Positions 28,764-38,417 of a stretch of DNA of 64,000 nucleotides are shown here, in pieces. Source of the stretch: an uncultured Bacteroides sp. GTDB taxonomy: Bacteria; Bacteroidota; Bacteroidia; Bacteroidales; Bacteroidaceae. The position numbers and the translations under genes are program-made. The notes under the pieces are model-generated. The model searched no databases. It was not told where the DNA came from and saw nothing but the letters and a program-made list of their open reading frames with translations. The first letter of the stretch is position 1. Each line of letters opens with the position of its first letter. The DNA lies in contig USCT01000005.1 of assembly GCA_900553185.1 (NCBI GenBank), positions 62,001 to 126,000 on the forward strand. The letters run 5' to 3'.

Positions 28764-29666
28764 TTATTTTTCAGGTTCTACATGAATATTTATGTAAGTC
28801 TGCGCACCGTATGCTTCTTTCAACTTATGTTCTATCAGACTGGCCTTGTCGTGTGCTTCCCGCAAAGGCATATCACCGTTCATGCGGACATGCATCTCGA
28901 TGGCGTAATGGCTTCCAATCCGGCGCGTACGCAAATGATGCGGCTGCGAAACACCCTCCTGGGAAAGAACAATATCCGTAATTTCCTGTTCTACCTCATC
29001 CGGTAAGGAGCGTTCCAACAGTTCATCAATGCAAGGTTTCAACTGCTTGATAGCTACCTGAATAATGAAGAAACTGACTATTACGGCAGCCAGCGGATCG
29101 AGTACCCTCCAGTTTTCTCCCAACAAGATTGCGCCTCCGATACCTACGGCCGTACCTATGGACGAAAAGGCGTCGCTCCGGTGGTGCCAGGCATTGGCTA
29201 CTACCGCCGGACTTTCATATCGCCGACCGATGATCCGTGTATAACGGAAGATCCACTCTTTCAAAACGATGGAAATAATAGCGGCGGCCAGAGCCACCCA
29301 TCCCGGAGAGCTCAGTTTTTCTCCGTTCAGGAATGCAATGATTTGTTCGATACCGCTCCAGCAAATGCCGACACCTACCACCAGCAAGGCTGCTCCGATA
29401 ATCAGCGTTGCCAGTGTTTCATACTTGCCATGTCCGTAATCATGTCCTTTATCTTCCGGTTTGCTGGAAATACGGACAAAAACCAGCACCACAACATCTG
29501 TAGCCAAATCAGACAACGAATGAACCGCATCGGCAATCATCGCCGAGCTATGTCCCAAAAAACCTGCAATAAACTTGCAAACTACCAGCAAGATATTTAC
29601 CACACTTCCCAGAAGTGTAACCTTGTAAATCTCACGTTCACGACGCGAAGCAGTATTTTCTAACAT
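28764..29666 (-). CDS. Cation diffusion facilitator (CDF) metal exporter
   Basis: A 300-residue inner-membrane protein with six predicted helices and a C-terminal cytoplasmic ferredoxin-like domain. Metal-site motifs are H49-x3-D53 in ADAVHSLSD, and HHRSDA in helix five; HDYGHGKYE follows helix three. These fit Zn2+/Fe2+/Co2+ antiporters. It is the first gene of the operon, four bp before the epimerase gene. Confidence 0.92.
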   Translation of the reverse strand: MLENTASRREREIYKVTLLGSVVNILLVVCKFIAGFLGHSSAMIADAVHSLSDLATDVVVLVFVRISSKPEDKGHDYGHGKYETLATLIIGAALLVVGVGICWSGIEQIIAFLNGEKLSSPGWVALAAAIISIVLKEWIFRYTRIIGRRYESPAVVANAWHHRSDAFSSIGTAVGIGGAILLGENWRVLDPLAAVIVSFFIIQVAIKQLKPCIDELLERSLPDEVEQEITDIVLSQEGVSQPHHLRTRRIGSHYAIEMHVRMNGDMPLREAHDKASLIEHKLKEAYGAQTYINIHVEPEK

Positions 29667-29691
29667 ATTACATTCAATTTTAAAGAATGTG

Positions 29692-29699
29692 CAAAGATA
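29692..29699 (-). promoter_or_regulatory. -7 box for the CDF-epimerase-PAP2 operon
   Basis: The minus strand reads TATCTTTG, 25 nt upstream of the CDF ATG. Confidence 0.6.
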
Positions 29700-29800
29700 A
29701 TAGATTTTCTATTTGCGGTCTGAAAATAAAAGAATGAAATAGCATATTATTGCATTTATTTTACTTACTTTGTAAGTACAAACTTTTAAAAAGGAACGAC

Positions 29801-32047
29801 ATGGCTAAAAAGAAAAAAGAAAAAAAAGGCGGAAAACGCATGAAGAAAAAAGAGCTGGTAGAACTGCTTATCAGCTACATCCGCACCAAGCCGAATGAAG
29901 CATTCAGCCTCAAACAGTTGTTTCAGGGACTTAAATTGACCACGCATCCCGTAAAAATGCTCTGTACAGACATTGTACAGGACATGGTTGAAGATAATTT
30001 TCTCATCGAAGTAGAAAAAGGCAAATACAAACTTAATGACAAGGGACAAATCCTGACAGGTACTTTCCAGCGCAAGAGCAACGGAAAGAATTCCTTCATC
30101 CCCGATGACGGAGGAGAACCGATATTCATTGCAGAACGAAATTCGGCCCACGCCATGAACAACGACAAGGTAAAGGTAGCCTTGTGCGCCAAGCGCAAGA
30201 AGAAAAACCTGGAAGGACAAGTCATCGAAATCCTGGAACGTGCCAATACAACCTTTGTCGGAACGCTGAAGGTCAGCAAGAACTACGCATTCCTGCTGAC
30301 AGAAACCAGTACACTGGCAAACGATATATTTATTCCCAAAGACAAGCTGAAAGGCGGTAAGGACGGAGACAAGGCCGTTGTGAAAATCACGGAATGGCCC
30401 GAAGAAGCCAAGAATCCGTTTGGCGCCGTTATCGACATTCTCGGCAAGGCCGGCGAAAACACCACGGAAATGCATGCCATCCTGGCCGAATACGGATTGC
30501 CTTATACCTATCCGCAACAGGTAGAGGCAGCCGCCGAGAAAATTCCGGCAGAAATAACCGCAGAAGATTATGCCGAACGAGAAGATTTCCGGGATGTGGT
30601 GACCTTTACCATCGACCCGAAAGACGCCAAGGATTTCGACGACGCACTTTCCATCCGCCCGTTAAAACCCGGACTGTGGGAAGTGGGAGTACACATCGCC
30701 GATGTTTCCCATTACGTAAAAGAAGAAAGCATCATCGACAAGGAAGCTGTCAAACGCGCCACTTCCGTCTATCTGGTAGACCGTACCATCCCGATGTTGC
30801 CGGAACGTCTGTGTAATTTTATCTGCTCACTACGTCCGGATGAAGAGAAACTGGCCTATTCGGTTATCTTTACCATGAACGAAGCTGCCGAAGTGAAGGA
30901 TTACCGCATCAGGCACACCGTCATCAAATCGAACCGCCGGTTTACATACGAAGAAGTACAGCAGACCATCGAGACCGGAGAAGGTGAATACAAAGAAGAG
31001 ATACTGACTCTGAACAAACTGGCACAGATACTGCGGGAAAAACGAATGGCCAACGGTTCTATCAACTTCGACCGTTGTGAGGTGAAATTCGAAATCGACG
31101 AAACCGGAAAACCGATCAGCGTCTACTTCAAGGTCTCCAAGGAAGCCAACAAGCTCGTGGAAGAATTCATGCTGCTAGCCAACCGTACCGTGGCCGAACA
31201 CATCGGAAAAGTTCCTAAAAACAAAAAACCGAAAGTACTGCCCTACCGTATCCACGACCTGCCCGATCCGGACAAGCTGGACAATCTGAGCCAGTTTATC
31301 GCACGTTTCGGCTACAAGATTCGCACAGGAGGCAGCAAGACAGAAGTTTCAAAATCCATCAACCGACTGCTGGCCGACATCAACGGAAAGAAAGAACAGA
31401 ACCTGATTGAAACGGTATCGCTGCGCGCCATGCAGAAAGCACGTTATTCCATCTACAATATCGGACACTACGGACTGGCCTTCGACTATTATACCCACTT
31501 CACATCGCCCATCCGCCGTTATCCGGACCTGATGGTACACCGTCTGCTGACCCGTTACCTGGCCGGAGGACGTACCGCCCAACCCGACAAGTACGAAACA
31601 CTCTGCGAACATTGCTCGGCCATGGAACAGACAGCCGCAAGCGCCGAACGGGCTTCCGTGAAATACAAACAGGTAGAATTCATGGGTGACCGGATCGGTA
31701 ATGTATACGATGGAGTCATTTCCGGTGTAACCGAATGGGGCCTCTACGTAGAAATCAACGAAAACAAGTGCGAGGGCATGATTTCCATGCGCGATCTGGG
31801 AAACGATTACTACGAGTTCGATGAAAAGAATTATTGCCTGATCGGACGACGTCATCACCAGAAGTTCAGCTTGGGTGATCCTGTCAAGATTAAAGTAGCA
31901 AGAGCCAACCTGGAAAAGAAACAGCTGGATTTCGTTCTGGCAGACAATGTCCTGATACAAGATACGCCAGAGAATACAAAGCCTCAGCCCGCCAAACCGG
32001 CAAGATCGAACAGCCGGCAGCGGAAAAGTTCATTGAAAAAACGCTGA
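29801..32047 (+). CDS. rnr: Ribonuclease R
   Basis: A 748-residue 3'-5' exoribonuclease of the RNB family. Domains in order: lysine-rich N-terminus, winged helix (about 15-70), cold-shock OB folds (about 70-230), RNB catalytic domain with metal-binding acids D272, D278, D280 and D281 (DPKDAKDFDD), S1 domain (about 635-715) and a basic tail (RQRKSSLKKR). It degrades structured RNA in the cytoplasm. I took the ATG at 29801 over the open frame from 29750. Confidence 0.96.
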   Translation: MAKKKKEKKGGKRMKKKELVELLISYIRTKPNEAFSLKQLFQGLKLTTHPVKMLCTDIVQDMVEDNFLIEVEKGKYKLNDKGQILTGTFQRKSNGKNSFIPDDGGEPIFIAERNSAHAMNNDKVKVALCAKRKKKNLEGQVIEILERANTTFVGTLKVSKNYAFLLTETSTLANDIFIPKDKLKGGKDGDKAVVKITEWPEEAKNPFGAVIDILGKAGENTTEMHAILAEYGLPYTYPQQVEAAAEKIPAEITAEDYAEREDFRDVVTFTIDPKDAKDFDDALSIRPLKPGLWEVGVHIADVSHYVKEESIIDKEAVKRATSVYLVDRTIPMLPERLCNFICSLRPDEEKLAYSVIFTMNEAAEVKDYRIRHTVIKSNRRFTYEEVQQTIETGEGEYKEEILTLNKLAQILREKRMANGSINFDRCEVKFEIDETGKPISVYFKVSKEANKLVEEFMLLANRTVAEHIGKVPKNKKPKVLPYRIHDLPDPDKLDNLSQFIARFGYKIRTGGSKTEVSKSINRLLADINGKKEQNLIETVSLRAMQKARYSIYNIGHYGLAFDYYTHFTSPIRRYPDLMVHRLLTRYLAGGRTAQPDKYETLCEHCSAMEQTAASAERASVKYKQVEFMGDRIGNVYDGVISGVTEWGLYVEINENKCEGMISMRDLGNDYYEFDEKNYCLIGRRHHQKFSLGDPVKIKVARANLEKKQLDFVLADNVLIQDTPENTKPQPAKPARSNSRQRKSSLKKR

Positions 32048-32086
32048 AAACCCGTTTAAAAACAACTTAAATCACGTTTAAAACAG

Positions 32087-32140
32087 CGTCCACAGACTTC
32101 CCCCGTACGGGAAAAAGTCTGTGGACGTTTCTCATTTTAC
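32087..32140 (+). terminator. Intrinsic terminator after rnr
   Basis: CGTCCACAGACTT pairs with AAGTCTGTGGACG, followed by a broken T-rich tract. Confidence 0.85.
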
Positions 32141-32266
32141 TCTTCTGTTCAACTGATTGTTCGCCTTTTCGGGACGTGATTTTCCAACACGCTTCCCGCT
32201 GGCTTTCTTTTTTCCCGCCTGCTTCGCTTTAAAGGCAAACGGATTCTTTTTATTTATTTCCCTCAT
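32132..32266 (-). CDS. Small very basic protein, 44 residues
   Basis: The reading frame starts MREINKKNPFAF and is rich in Lys/Arg, ending in LNRRVK. It overlaps no known motif. It begins 26 nt past the stop of the CxxCH lipoprotein gene on the same strand, so it could be the last gene of that operon. The composition suggests a nucleic-acid-binding or ribosome-associated peptide, but the function is unknown. The frame extends upstream to 32326 inside the previous gene; I prefer the internal ATG. Confidence 0.4.
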   Translation of the reverse strand: MREINKKNPFAFKAKQAGKKKASGKRVGKSRPEKANNQLNRRVK

Positions 32267-32291
32267 AAAAACAACTGATTTTTCTGCATCA

Positions 32292-33764
32292 TTATTTTCC
32301 CAGTGTAACAGGAATACCGGGCTCACGGGAAACCTCCGCTACTTCACGCTGATCCAAATCCACTTTTCCTTTCACCAGCTCCGGAATATTGAAGGAATAC
32401 ATAAAACGCCGGTAAAAATCCGGAGATTCCTGAGGAACAACAAAAGGCTTGCTGCACACCCCGTTTTTATCAATATGTACCAGATGAGGATGTGTATACA
32501 GGCCGTCTATACGGCGGCTGCTGAAAACCATCCAACGACTGTTACTGCTCCACGAATGATAGCTTTCTACATCGTTGCTGTTGGCTGTCGCCATCGGAAC
32601 AAATTTCCGGGTACGCAGATCCAGCAAATATAAATCGGCATCCTTGTGCCAAATAGAAAAATTGCCATAGGCAGAAGCCGTAAAGACCAGGAATCGTCCG
32701 TCTGGAGAAATACGCGGAAACGATACGCTCTTCTTCTCCTTTTCCGCCTGGAACAACGTATCTACCTGATGGCCGAAAGTACGGCTGCCTGCATCAAAAC
32801 CGACCGCACACAGGTTGTATCTGACCTGTTCAAAATCAGAAGGCATCGGACGGGCAGCCGCCGAAGAGAAATAAAGTGTCTTCCCATCCGGTGAAAATGC
32901 CGGAAAAGTTTCAAAGGCTCCGGAAGAGAACAATAATGAATCCGTAACTACTTCATGCTTATCCACATCATACACCACTACATCCGAGGCCAGATCGTAT
33001 ACTTCTATCCGATTGGGATGATTGATATGAAAAGCCTGACGGGTCTGGTTCACAGAAAAAGCGACAAACCGGCCGGACGGATGCCAGGACGGATAAACCA
33101 GCGTCTGAATATTCTTATTTACCTTGGTATCCAGTTTCTCCACCTTACCGTCGTGAGACAGATACGTTCCTCCCAGTCTGGCACGCATGTGAAACAACAT
33201 TTCCGACGGATCCTGTGCCCTGAACGAATGACAATTCATGCAATTATGCTGAGTATTTTCGTTGGTCAGAACTGGAGTTTGCCTGAAACCTGTCAGATCG
33301 CGCTGATAAATTCCCATCGTATTCCATAATTCATACCCCGGCTCTATCAGACGATAAACCAGATACGGATCTACCGCATCGGACGAAACATGCCAGTCAA
33401 ACGGTTGATAAACCTGCCATTTACCCTGCTTCCTGACATATACCGTTACCTTCAGATCCTTTCCGACAGCCGCTTTCATCAAACGCTTCCATCCTTTTTC
33501 AGGAATTCTGAATCCGTTATCTTCTGAAGCAACGACCAGTTTCTCCTTTTCACAGGAAATGACTGCCACCGCTTCGGATTTTTCGGCCGAAGTCAGTTCA
33601 AAACGCAAGGGAGCGATATTTGCCGGAATGGTCACATCCAGGTAATCCGGAAAAATAACAGGCTTTTCCGATAAGACCTGTTCAGCCACCGGTTCAGACA
33701 ATGTACACCCTTCCCCCACAAACACTACGAGGAAGACCAGCAAAGGGATGATTCTATTTAACAT
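32292..33764 (-). CDS. WD40/PD40-propeller lipoprotein with a CxxCH motif
   Basis: A 490-residue lipoprotein (C20, VGEGCTLSE). An Ig-like N-terminal part precedes C175-x2-C178-H179 in NCMNCHSFRAQDP, a classic covalent haem c motif. The C-terminal half has TolB-like propeller repeats (YPSWHPSGRFVAFS, FPAFSPDGKTLYFS, FPRISPDGRFLVFT). It would sit in the periplasm on an outer or inner membrane. It lies 9 bp after the DUF6057 gene and is probably co-transcribed. The function is unknown; a single haem could serve electron transfer or sensing. Confidence 0.8.
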   Translation of the reverse strand: MLNRIIPLLVFLVVFVGEGCTLSEPVAEQVLSEKPVIFPDYLDVTIPANIAPLRFELTSAEKSEAVAVISCEKEKLVVASEDNGFRIPEKGWKRLMKAAVGKDLKVTVYVRKQGKWQVYQPFDWHVSSDAVDPYLVYRLIEPGYELWNTMGIYQRDLTGFRQTPVLTNENTQHNCMNCHSFRAQDPSEMLFHMRARLGGTYLSHDGKVEKLDTKVNKNIQTLVYPSWHPSGRFVAFSVNQTRQAFHINHPNRIEVYDLASDVVVYDVDKHEVVTDSLLFSSGAFETFPAFSPDGKTLYFSSAAARPMPSDFEQVRYNLCAVGFDAGSRTFGHQVDTLFQAEKEKKSVSFPRISPDGRFLVFTASAYGNFSIWHKDADLYLLDLRTRKFVPMATANSNDVESYHSWSSNSRWMVFSSRRIDGLYTHPHLVHIDKNGVCSKPFVVPQESPDFYRRFMYSFNIPELVKGKVDLDQREVAEVSREPGIPVTLGK

Positions 33765-33772
33765 AATCTTTT

Positions 33773-35545
33773 TTATTTGGTAAACATGTAATAAAACCAG
33801 AATGTATCTTGATACGAATTCTGTAACCGATACGCCAGATTAGGTTCTCTCTGATACGTGGCAACCAGTCTGCCATATTCCTTAAACCGTTCGGCTACTT
33901 CCTCCGTTACTCCGTACGAAGCCCATAAATCCGGTTCATCGGCATGCAGCAAGACCCACGCTTCCTGAAAAGCCCGTGGAAGAGAAAAGACAGCAGCTTC
34001 CTGTTTCTTAAAGACCACCAGTTCCTCAAAGGCCTTCAAGTCTTTGCACAACAGACAGATCGCTCCGTAATACTGAAACGCCGGCTGATAATCGGGGTTT
34101 GAACAAACTATCTGAAACTGATCAAGCGCGGCCTTCTGCGGATTTGTCAGTCCCGATGTATGAGCGACACAAGCTTGTCGGGACCCCAGATCCGGATCCT
34201 GAGCTACCCGTTCCGGATGATCCAGAAAACGCCGGTAACTTCCGGCTGCCTCGGCATAGCCCCATGTCTCTTCCAATAAGGAAATATATTTCTCGGCTAC
34301 CCGGTAATTCCCATAAATCAGGTTCGTCTGAACCAGACGCAACAAAAGGCGCGGATTTACCGCATGCTCTGAAGCAATCATCCCTTCGAACGCCATTTCC
34401 TGTGCCAATGCAATGTTCCCCATCTGATAATAGACATCACTCAGCAACATGGATGCATTGACCGATTTATTCCAGGAAACGACGATTCCCAGCCTTCCGC
34501 ATTGCGGATAACGGAACAATTCATCGCCTAATTTTCCCAAATGCGATAATGCCAGATTCTGATAACACGCATGCAGGGCATTTTGTCCGGCACGCAGGTC
34601 GGGGTAATCAAGAATCTGTTGCCATTGTCCCGTACGGCTATAGTAATCAAGCACCTTTATCTCGTAATTTTTCGGTGCATTGTAATGACTCACTCCCTGA
34701 TGAAAGATACAGGCCAGCACAAGAAGCTGTACCCCGGCAAAAGTCCATCGCTTCCATCCGGACAGGACTTTCCGGTTCTTATGCAACAGACAAATGGCCA
34801 GCACGTTCAGAATGACAAATATTGCGGGCAAATAATTTACTTTCTGCGAAGGAAGCAATGCGTGATAATATGCATCGGGAGAAACCAGCAAACGCCATTC
34901 TCCTCCTATTCCCGTCTCGTACAAAATAAAAGGCAGACTGAATCCCCATGGAAGCAGCAAAAGACTCCACCATTTAAACCGGTTTCTCCAATAAAAAATT
35001 TCCAAAAGGACTACAGCCGGTACCATCCATAATAGATGAGGACCTGCTACGTAATAACCGGCCCATGCCATAACAGCACCGTATGCACACCGCCAGACGA
35101 AGGAGTTAATCCGCACATATCCATTCAAGCAGGCAACACCGATCAATAGGCTCAACAAACCGTCCAGGTGATAATTGAAGTCTACACAGGCCCATACAGA
35201 GCAAATACCCGGCAAAAGATACAACAGAGGAAATGGCAGTTCAGAAGCGCTTCGCTTCCACATTCCATAAAGCAATACGCTCATTACCGTAACCAGCAGA
35301 CCAACCAGCAAGGGTCCCACATAAGGTATCTTAAAAAACTGAATGGCAAAAGCCGCCAGATAAGCGGCTCCACCTCCTATATGCGACCAGGAATCTATAA
35401 AATATTCCTGACTGAAACGGAACAGACTGAACTGTTCCTGATAAAAGAAATTATAAGACAGAAAAGACTGGAGATAGGCAGTAATCAATACAAAAAATAA
35501 AATCCAGCTTCCCTTGCTTATTACATGTTTTTTCAGGGCATCCAT
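33773..35545 (-). CDS. DUF6057-type multi-pass membrane protein
   Basis: A 590-residue protein. The first about 310 residues hold nine or ten hydrophobic helices (for example GPLLVGLLVTVMSVLLYG). The C-terminal about 280 residues are soluble, alpha-helical and TPR-like (LLSDVYYQMGNIALAQEMAFEG). The layout resembles membrane glycosyltransferases with a periplasmic tail, but I see no catalytic motif. It pairs with the CxxCH lipoprotein that follows. The function is unknown. Confidence 0.75.
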   Translation of the reverse strand: MDALKKHVISKGSWILFFVLITAYLQSFLSYNFFYQEQFSLFRFSQEYFIDSWSHIGGGAAYLAAFAIQFFKIPYVGPLLVGLLVTVMSVLLYGMWKRSASELPFPLLYLLPGICSVWACVDFNYHLDGLLSLLIGVACLNGYVRINSFVWRCAYGAVMAWAGYYVAGPHLLWMVPAVVLLEIFYWRNRFKWWSLLLLPWGFSLPFILYETGIGGEWRLLVSPDAYYHALLPSQKVNYLPAIFVILNVLAICLLHKNRKVLSGWKRWTFAGVQLLVLACIFHQGVSHYNAPKNYEIKVLDYYSRTGQWQQILDYPDLRAGQNALHACYQNLALSHLGKLGDELFRYPQCGRLGIVVSWNKSVNASMLLSDVYYQMGNIALAQEMAFEGMIASEHAVNPRLLLRLVQTNLIYGNYRVAEKYISLLEETWGYAEAAGSYRRFLDHPERVAQDPDLGSRQACVAHTSGLTNPQKAALDQFQIVCSNPDYQPAFQYYGAICLLCKDLKAFEELVVFKKQEAAVFSLPRAFQEAWVLLHADEPDLWASYGVTEEVAERFKEYGRLVATYQREPNLAYRLQNSYQDTFWFYYMFTK

Positions 35546-35583
35546 CGGGATTCTTTAAGTTTTTCAATTATTCATTAAGCCTT

Positions 35584-35591
35584 CAAAGGTA
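35584..35591 (-). promoter_or_regulatory. -7 box for the DUF6057-lipoprotein operon
   Basis: The minus strand reads TACCTTTG, 38 nt upstream of the ATG at 35545. Confidence 0.6.
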
Positions 35592-35740
35592 TAAAAGATT
35601 CATCAAGAATCATGAAGTACCGGCAAAAAAATAACAGACCTGCATTTCGAAACGACTTCTCATTCCATAAACAATTCCGAATGTTCACACGTCAGACATA
35701 CATTTTTATGCCAGAAAAACTTAATGCACCATTTTTTTCT

Positions 35741-35748
35741 TACCTTTG
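35741..35748 (+). promoter_or_regulatory. -7 box for cysE
   Basis: TACCTTTG, 23 nt before the ATG at 35772, which gives a leader of about 17 nt. Confidence 0.6.
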
Positions 35749-35771
35749 CAGATTATCAGAAAGAAACGATT

Positions 35772-36677
35772 ATGAGTCCGTTAGATTATACACACATATT
35801 GACGAAAGCGGTAGACGAACTTTCGGATAACCAGTCTTATCAAGGATTGTTTCATCAACACAAAGAAGGAGAACCGCTTCCATCGGGCAAATCACTGCTC
35901 CGCATTGTCGAACTGGCCCGGGCCATTCTTTTTCCCGGATATTTCGGCAATTCCACCATCAACAGCCAGACTATCAATTATCATATCGGAGTAAACATTG
36001 AAGAACTCTTTGAACTGCTGACCGAACAGATCCAGGCCGGACTCTGTTTCGGTGTGGAGAATTCCGGACTGGAAGATTATGAGTCTCCCTGCCGGGCCAC
36101 CTCAGCCAAACTGGCTGCCGAGTTTATCAGTCACCTGCCCGAAATGAGAAAGATTCTGGCTACCGATGTAGAAGCCGCCTATTACGGAGATCCGGCTGCA
36201 ACCTGTTTTGGAGAAATCATCTGCTGCTATCCGATTATCCGCGCCATTACCAACTACCGGATTGCACACGAACTATATAAACTGAATATTCCACTTATTC
36301 CGCGTATCATCACCGAAATGGCACACTCAGAAACCGGTATCGATATTCATCCGGGCGCACAGATCGGTCATCACTTCACCATCGATCACGGAACAGGCGT
36401 AGTAATCGGAGCTACCTGCATCATCGGAAACAACGTCAAGCTGTATCAGGGAGTTACCCTTGGAGCCAAAAGCTTTCCACTGGATGATAACGGAAATCCG
36501 ATCAAGGGAATTCCCCGTCATCCCATTCTGGAAGATGACGTCATCGTATATTCCAATGCCACGATTCTGGGACGCATTACCATCGGCAAAGGAGCAACCA
36601 TTGGCGGTAACATCTGGGTAACGGAAAGCGTAGAACCAGGTGCACGCATCGTACAGCGTAAAAGCAAGGACCTGTAA
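35772..36677 (+). CDS. cysE: Serine O-acetyltransferase
   Basis: A 301-residue enzyme that acetylates L-serine with acetyl-CoA, the first step of cysteine synthesis. An N-terminal helical domain precedes left-handed beta-helix hexapeptide repeats with GIDIHPGAQIGHHFTIDHG and VTLGAKSF. The catalytic His-Asp pair lies in this region. It is longer than E. coli CysE because of its N-terminal part, as in the EpsC-like form common in Bacteroidetes. The upstream frame to 35724 would include the promoter. Confidence 0.93.
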   Translation: MSPLDYTHILTKAVDELSDNQSYQGLFHQHKEGEPLPSGKSLLRIVELARAILFPGYFGNSTINSQTINYHIGVNIEELFELLTEQIQAGLCFGVENSGLEDYESPCRATSAKLAAEFISHLPEMRKILATDVEAAYYGDPAATCFGEIICCYPIIRAITNYRIAHELYKLNIPLIPRIITEMAHSETGIDIHPGAQIGHHFTIDHGTGVVIGATCIIGNNVKLYQGVTLGAKSFPLDDNGNPIKGIPRHPILEDDVIVYSNATILGRITIGKGATIGGNIWVTESVEPGARIVQRKSKDL

Positions 36678-36724
36678 GTCTTTACTGAACCAGCCGGCCG
36701 ATTCAGTATTTTACGTACAAACAG

Positions 36725-36755
36725 TTGACCGACTGACTGAAAATGTCTATTTTTG
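36725..36755 (+). promoter_or_regulatory. Promoter of the methyltransferase-peptidase-purD operon
   Basis: A TTG at 36725-36727 lies 20 nt before TATTTTTG (36748-36755), 33 nt upstream of the first ATG. Confidence 0.6.
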
Positions 36756-36788
36756 CACAATCATTTGAAATTACGTAATTTAATCAAC

Positions 36789-38402
36789 ATGAATCAAGAA
36801 TTCGAGCTGATTGCCAAAACCTTCCAAGGGCTGGAAGGCGTATTGGCACAAGAACTCACCGAGTTAGGAGCAAGCAACATTGAAATCGGACGCCGTATGG
36901 TTTCTTTTACCGGCGACAAAGCCATGATGTATAAGGCTAATTTCTGCCTGCGTACAGCTATCCGTATCCTGAAACCTATCAAACATTTCACCGCCAAGAC
37001 AGCCGACGAAGTATACGATGCCGTGAAAAGTATCGCATGGGAAGAATACCTGGACAACATGAGTAGCTTTGCGGTAGATGCCGTAGTATTCTCTACCGAA
37101 TTCCGCCACTCCAAATTCGTTGCCTACAAGGTAAAAGACGCAATTGTAGACTATTTCCGCGAAAAGACAGGAAACCGCCCGTCTGTACGTATCAACAATC
37201 CGGATCTGGCTATCAACATTCATATCGCCGAAGACCAGTGTACACTTTCATTGGATAGTTCCGGCGAATCACTCCACCGCCGCGGATACCGGCAGGAACA
37301 GGTAGAAGCTCCGCTGAATGAAGTGCTGGCAGCAGGTATCATCCTGATGACCGGATGGAGAGGTGAGTGCGACCTGATTGATCCGATGTGCGGATCCGGA
37401 ACCATCCCTATTGAAGCAGCCCTGATTGCCCGTAACATCGCACCGGGAGTTTTCCGCAAAGAATATGGCTTCGAGAAATGGAAAGATTTTGATCAGGAAT
37501 TGTTTGACTCCATTTATAACGACGATTCACAGGAAAAAGAATTTACTCATAAAATATACGGATACGACAACAATCCAAGAGCCAACGAAATTGCTACACA
37601 CAACGTAAAAGCAGCGGGAGTCAGCAAGGACGTGGTCTTGAATATCCAGCCGTTCCAACAATTCGAACAGCCGAAAGAAAAAAGCATCATTATCATGAAC
37701 CCGCCTTACGGAGAACGTATTTCTTCGGAAGACCTGCTGGGTTTGTACCAGATGATTGGCGAACGTCTGAAACACGCCTTTGTAGGCAATGACGCTTGGA
37801 TTCTGAGTTACCGCGAAGAATGCTTCGACCAGATAGGCTTGAAAGCTTCAGTTAAAGTGCCATTGTTCAACGGCTCCCTGGAGTGTCAACTCCGCAAATA
37901 CCAGATTTTCGACGGAAAGTTCAAAGATTTCCGGAGTGAAAACGGTGACAGCGAATTCAAACCCAAACAAGACGAAAATGACAAAAAATTCAGACGTCCA
38001 CGAATGACGGCCGAAAAAGCGACCTACAACAAGAACAAACGTCCGGACCGCTTCCGCAGCGAAGAGGAAAATGACGCACGGGGCGACCGTAAAGAAGGAT
38101 TCCGCAGTGATCGCAAGGAAGGATTCCGCGGCGACCATAAAGAAGGATTCCGCAGTGACCGCAAGGAAAGATTCCGCGGCGACCGTAAGGAAGGACTCCG
38201 CGGCGACCGCAAGGAAGGATTCCGCAGTGACCGTGAACAACGCCGAAATGACTTCCGTTATGAAAACGATGAAAACCCGCGTTCACAACGTCCGAATACG
38301 GATGACGGACGTCCGAAGCCGGCTCCACGCCCACGCTATATGCACGATCTGCGTAAAATAAGAGAAGAATTAAACGGAAAAGAAGAAACAAACGAAGATT
38401 GA
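36789..38402 (+). CDS. THUMP-domain class I RNA methyltransferase with an Arg-rich repeat tail
   Basis: A 537-residue SAM-dependent methyltransferase similar to the RlmL half that makes m2G2445 in 23S rRNA. A THUMP RNA-binding domain lies at about 45-155. The methyltransferase core has the SAM-site DPMCGSGTIPIEAA and the NPPYGER catalytic loop (NPPY). Residues 433-480 are six tandem 8-residue units, DRKEGFR(S/G), followed by more Arg/Asp-rich sequence. Such tails occur in RNA-binding enzymes and may aid rRNA contact. I used the ATG at 36789; an upstream TTG in the same frame (36753) lies inside the -7 box. Confidence 0.88.
   Translation: MNQEFELIAKTFQGLEGVLAQELTELGASNIEIGRRMVSFTGDKAMMYKANFCLRTAIRILKPIKHFTAKTADEVYDAVKSIAWEEYLDNMSSFAVDAVVFSTEFRHSKFVAYKVKDAIVDYFREKTGNRPSVRINNPDLAINIHIAEDQCTLSLDSSGESLHRRGYRQEQVEAPLNEVLAAGIILMTGWRGECDLIDPMCGSGTIPIEAALIARNIAPGVFRKEYGFEKWKDFDQELFDSIYNDDSQEKEFTHKIYGYDNNPRANEIATHNVKAAGVSKDVVLNIQPFQQFEQPKEKSIIIMNPPYGERISSEDLLGLYQMIGERLKHAFVGNDAWILSYREECFDQIGLKASVKVPLFNGSLECQLRKYQIFDGKFKDFRSENGDSEFKPKQDENDKKFRRPRMTAEKATYNKNKRPDRFRSEEENDARGDRKEGFRSDRKEGFRGDHKEGFRSDRKERFRGDRKEGLRGDRKEGFRSDREQRRNDFRYENDENPRSQRPNTDDGRPKPAPRPRYMHDLRKIREELNGKEETNED
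38085..38228 (+). repeat. Six tandem 24-bp coding repeats (RKEGFR units)
   Basis: Units start at 38085, 38109, 38133, 38157, 38181 and 38205, with a degenerate seventh at 38229 (DREQRR). Each encodes D-(R/H)-K-E-(G/R)-(F/L)-R-(S/G). The units differ at the third position of several codons, so they are old enough to have diverged, but the copy number could still vary by slippage. Confidence 0.9.
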
Positions 38403-38417
38403 TAGAAACCGATATTC

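Noticed and set aside
38085..38228. Tandem repeats considered as a CRISPR-like array
   Set aside because: Units are contiguous, in frame and coding, with no spacers.
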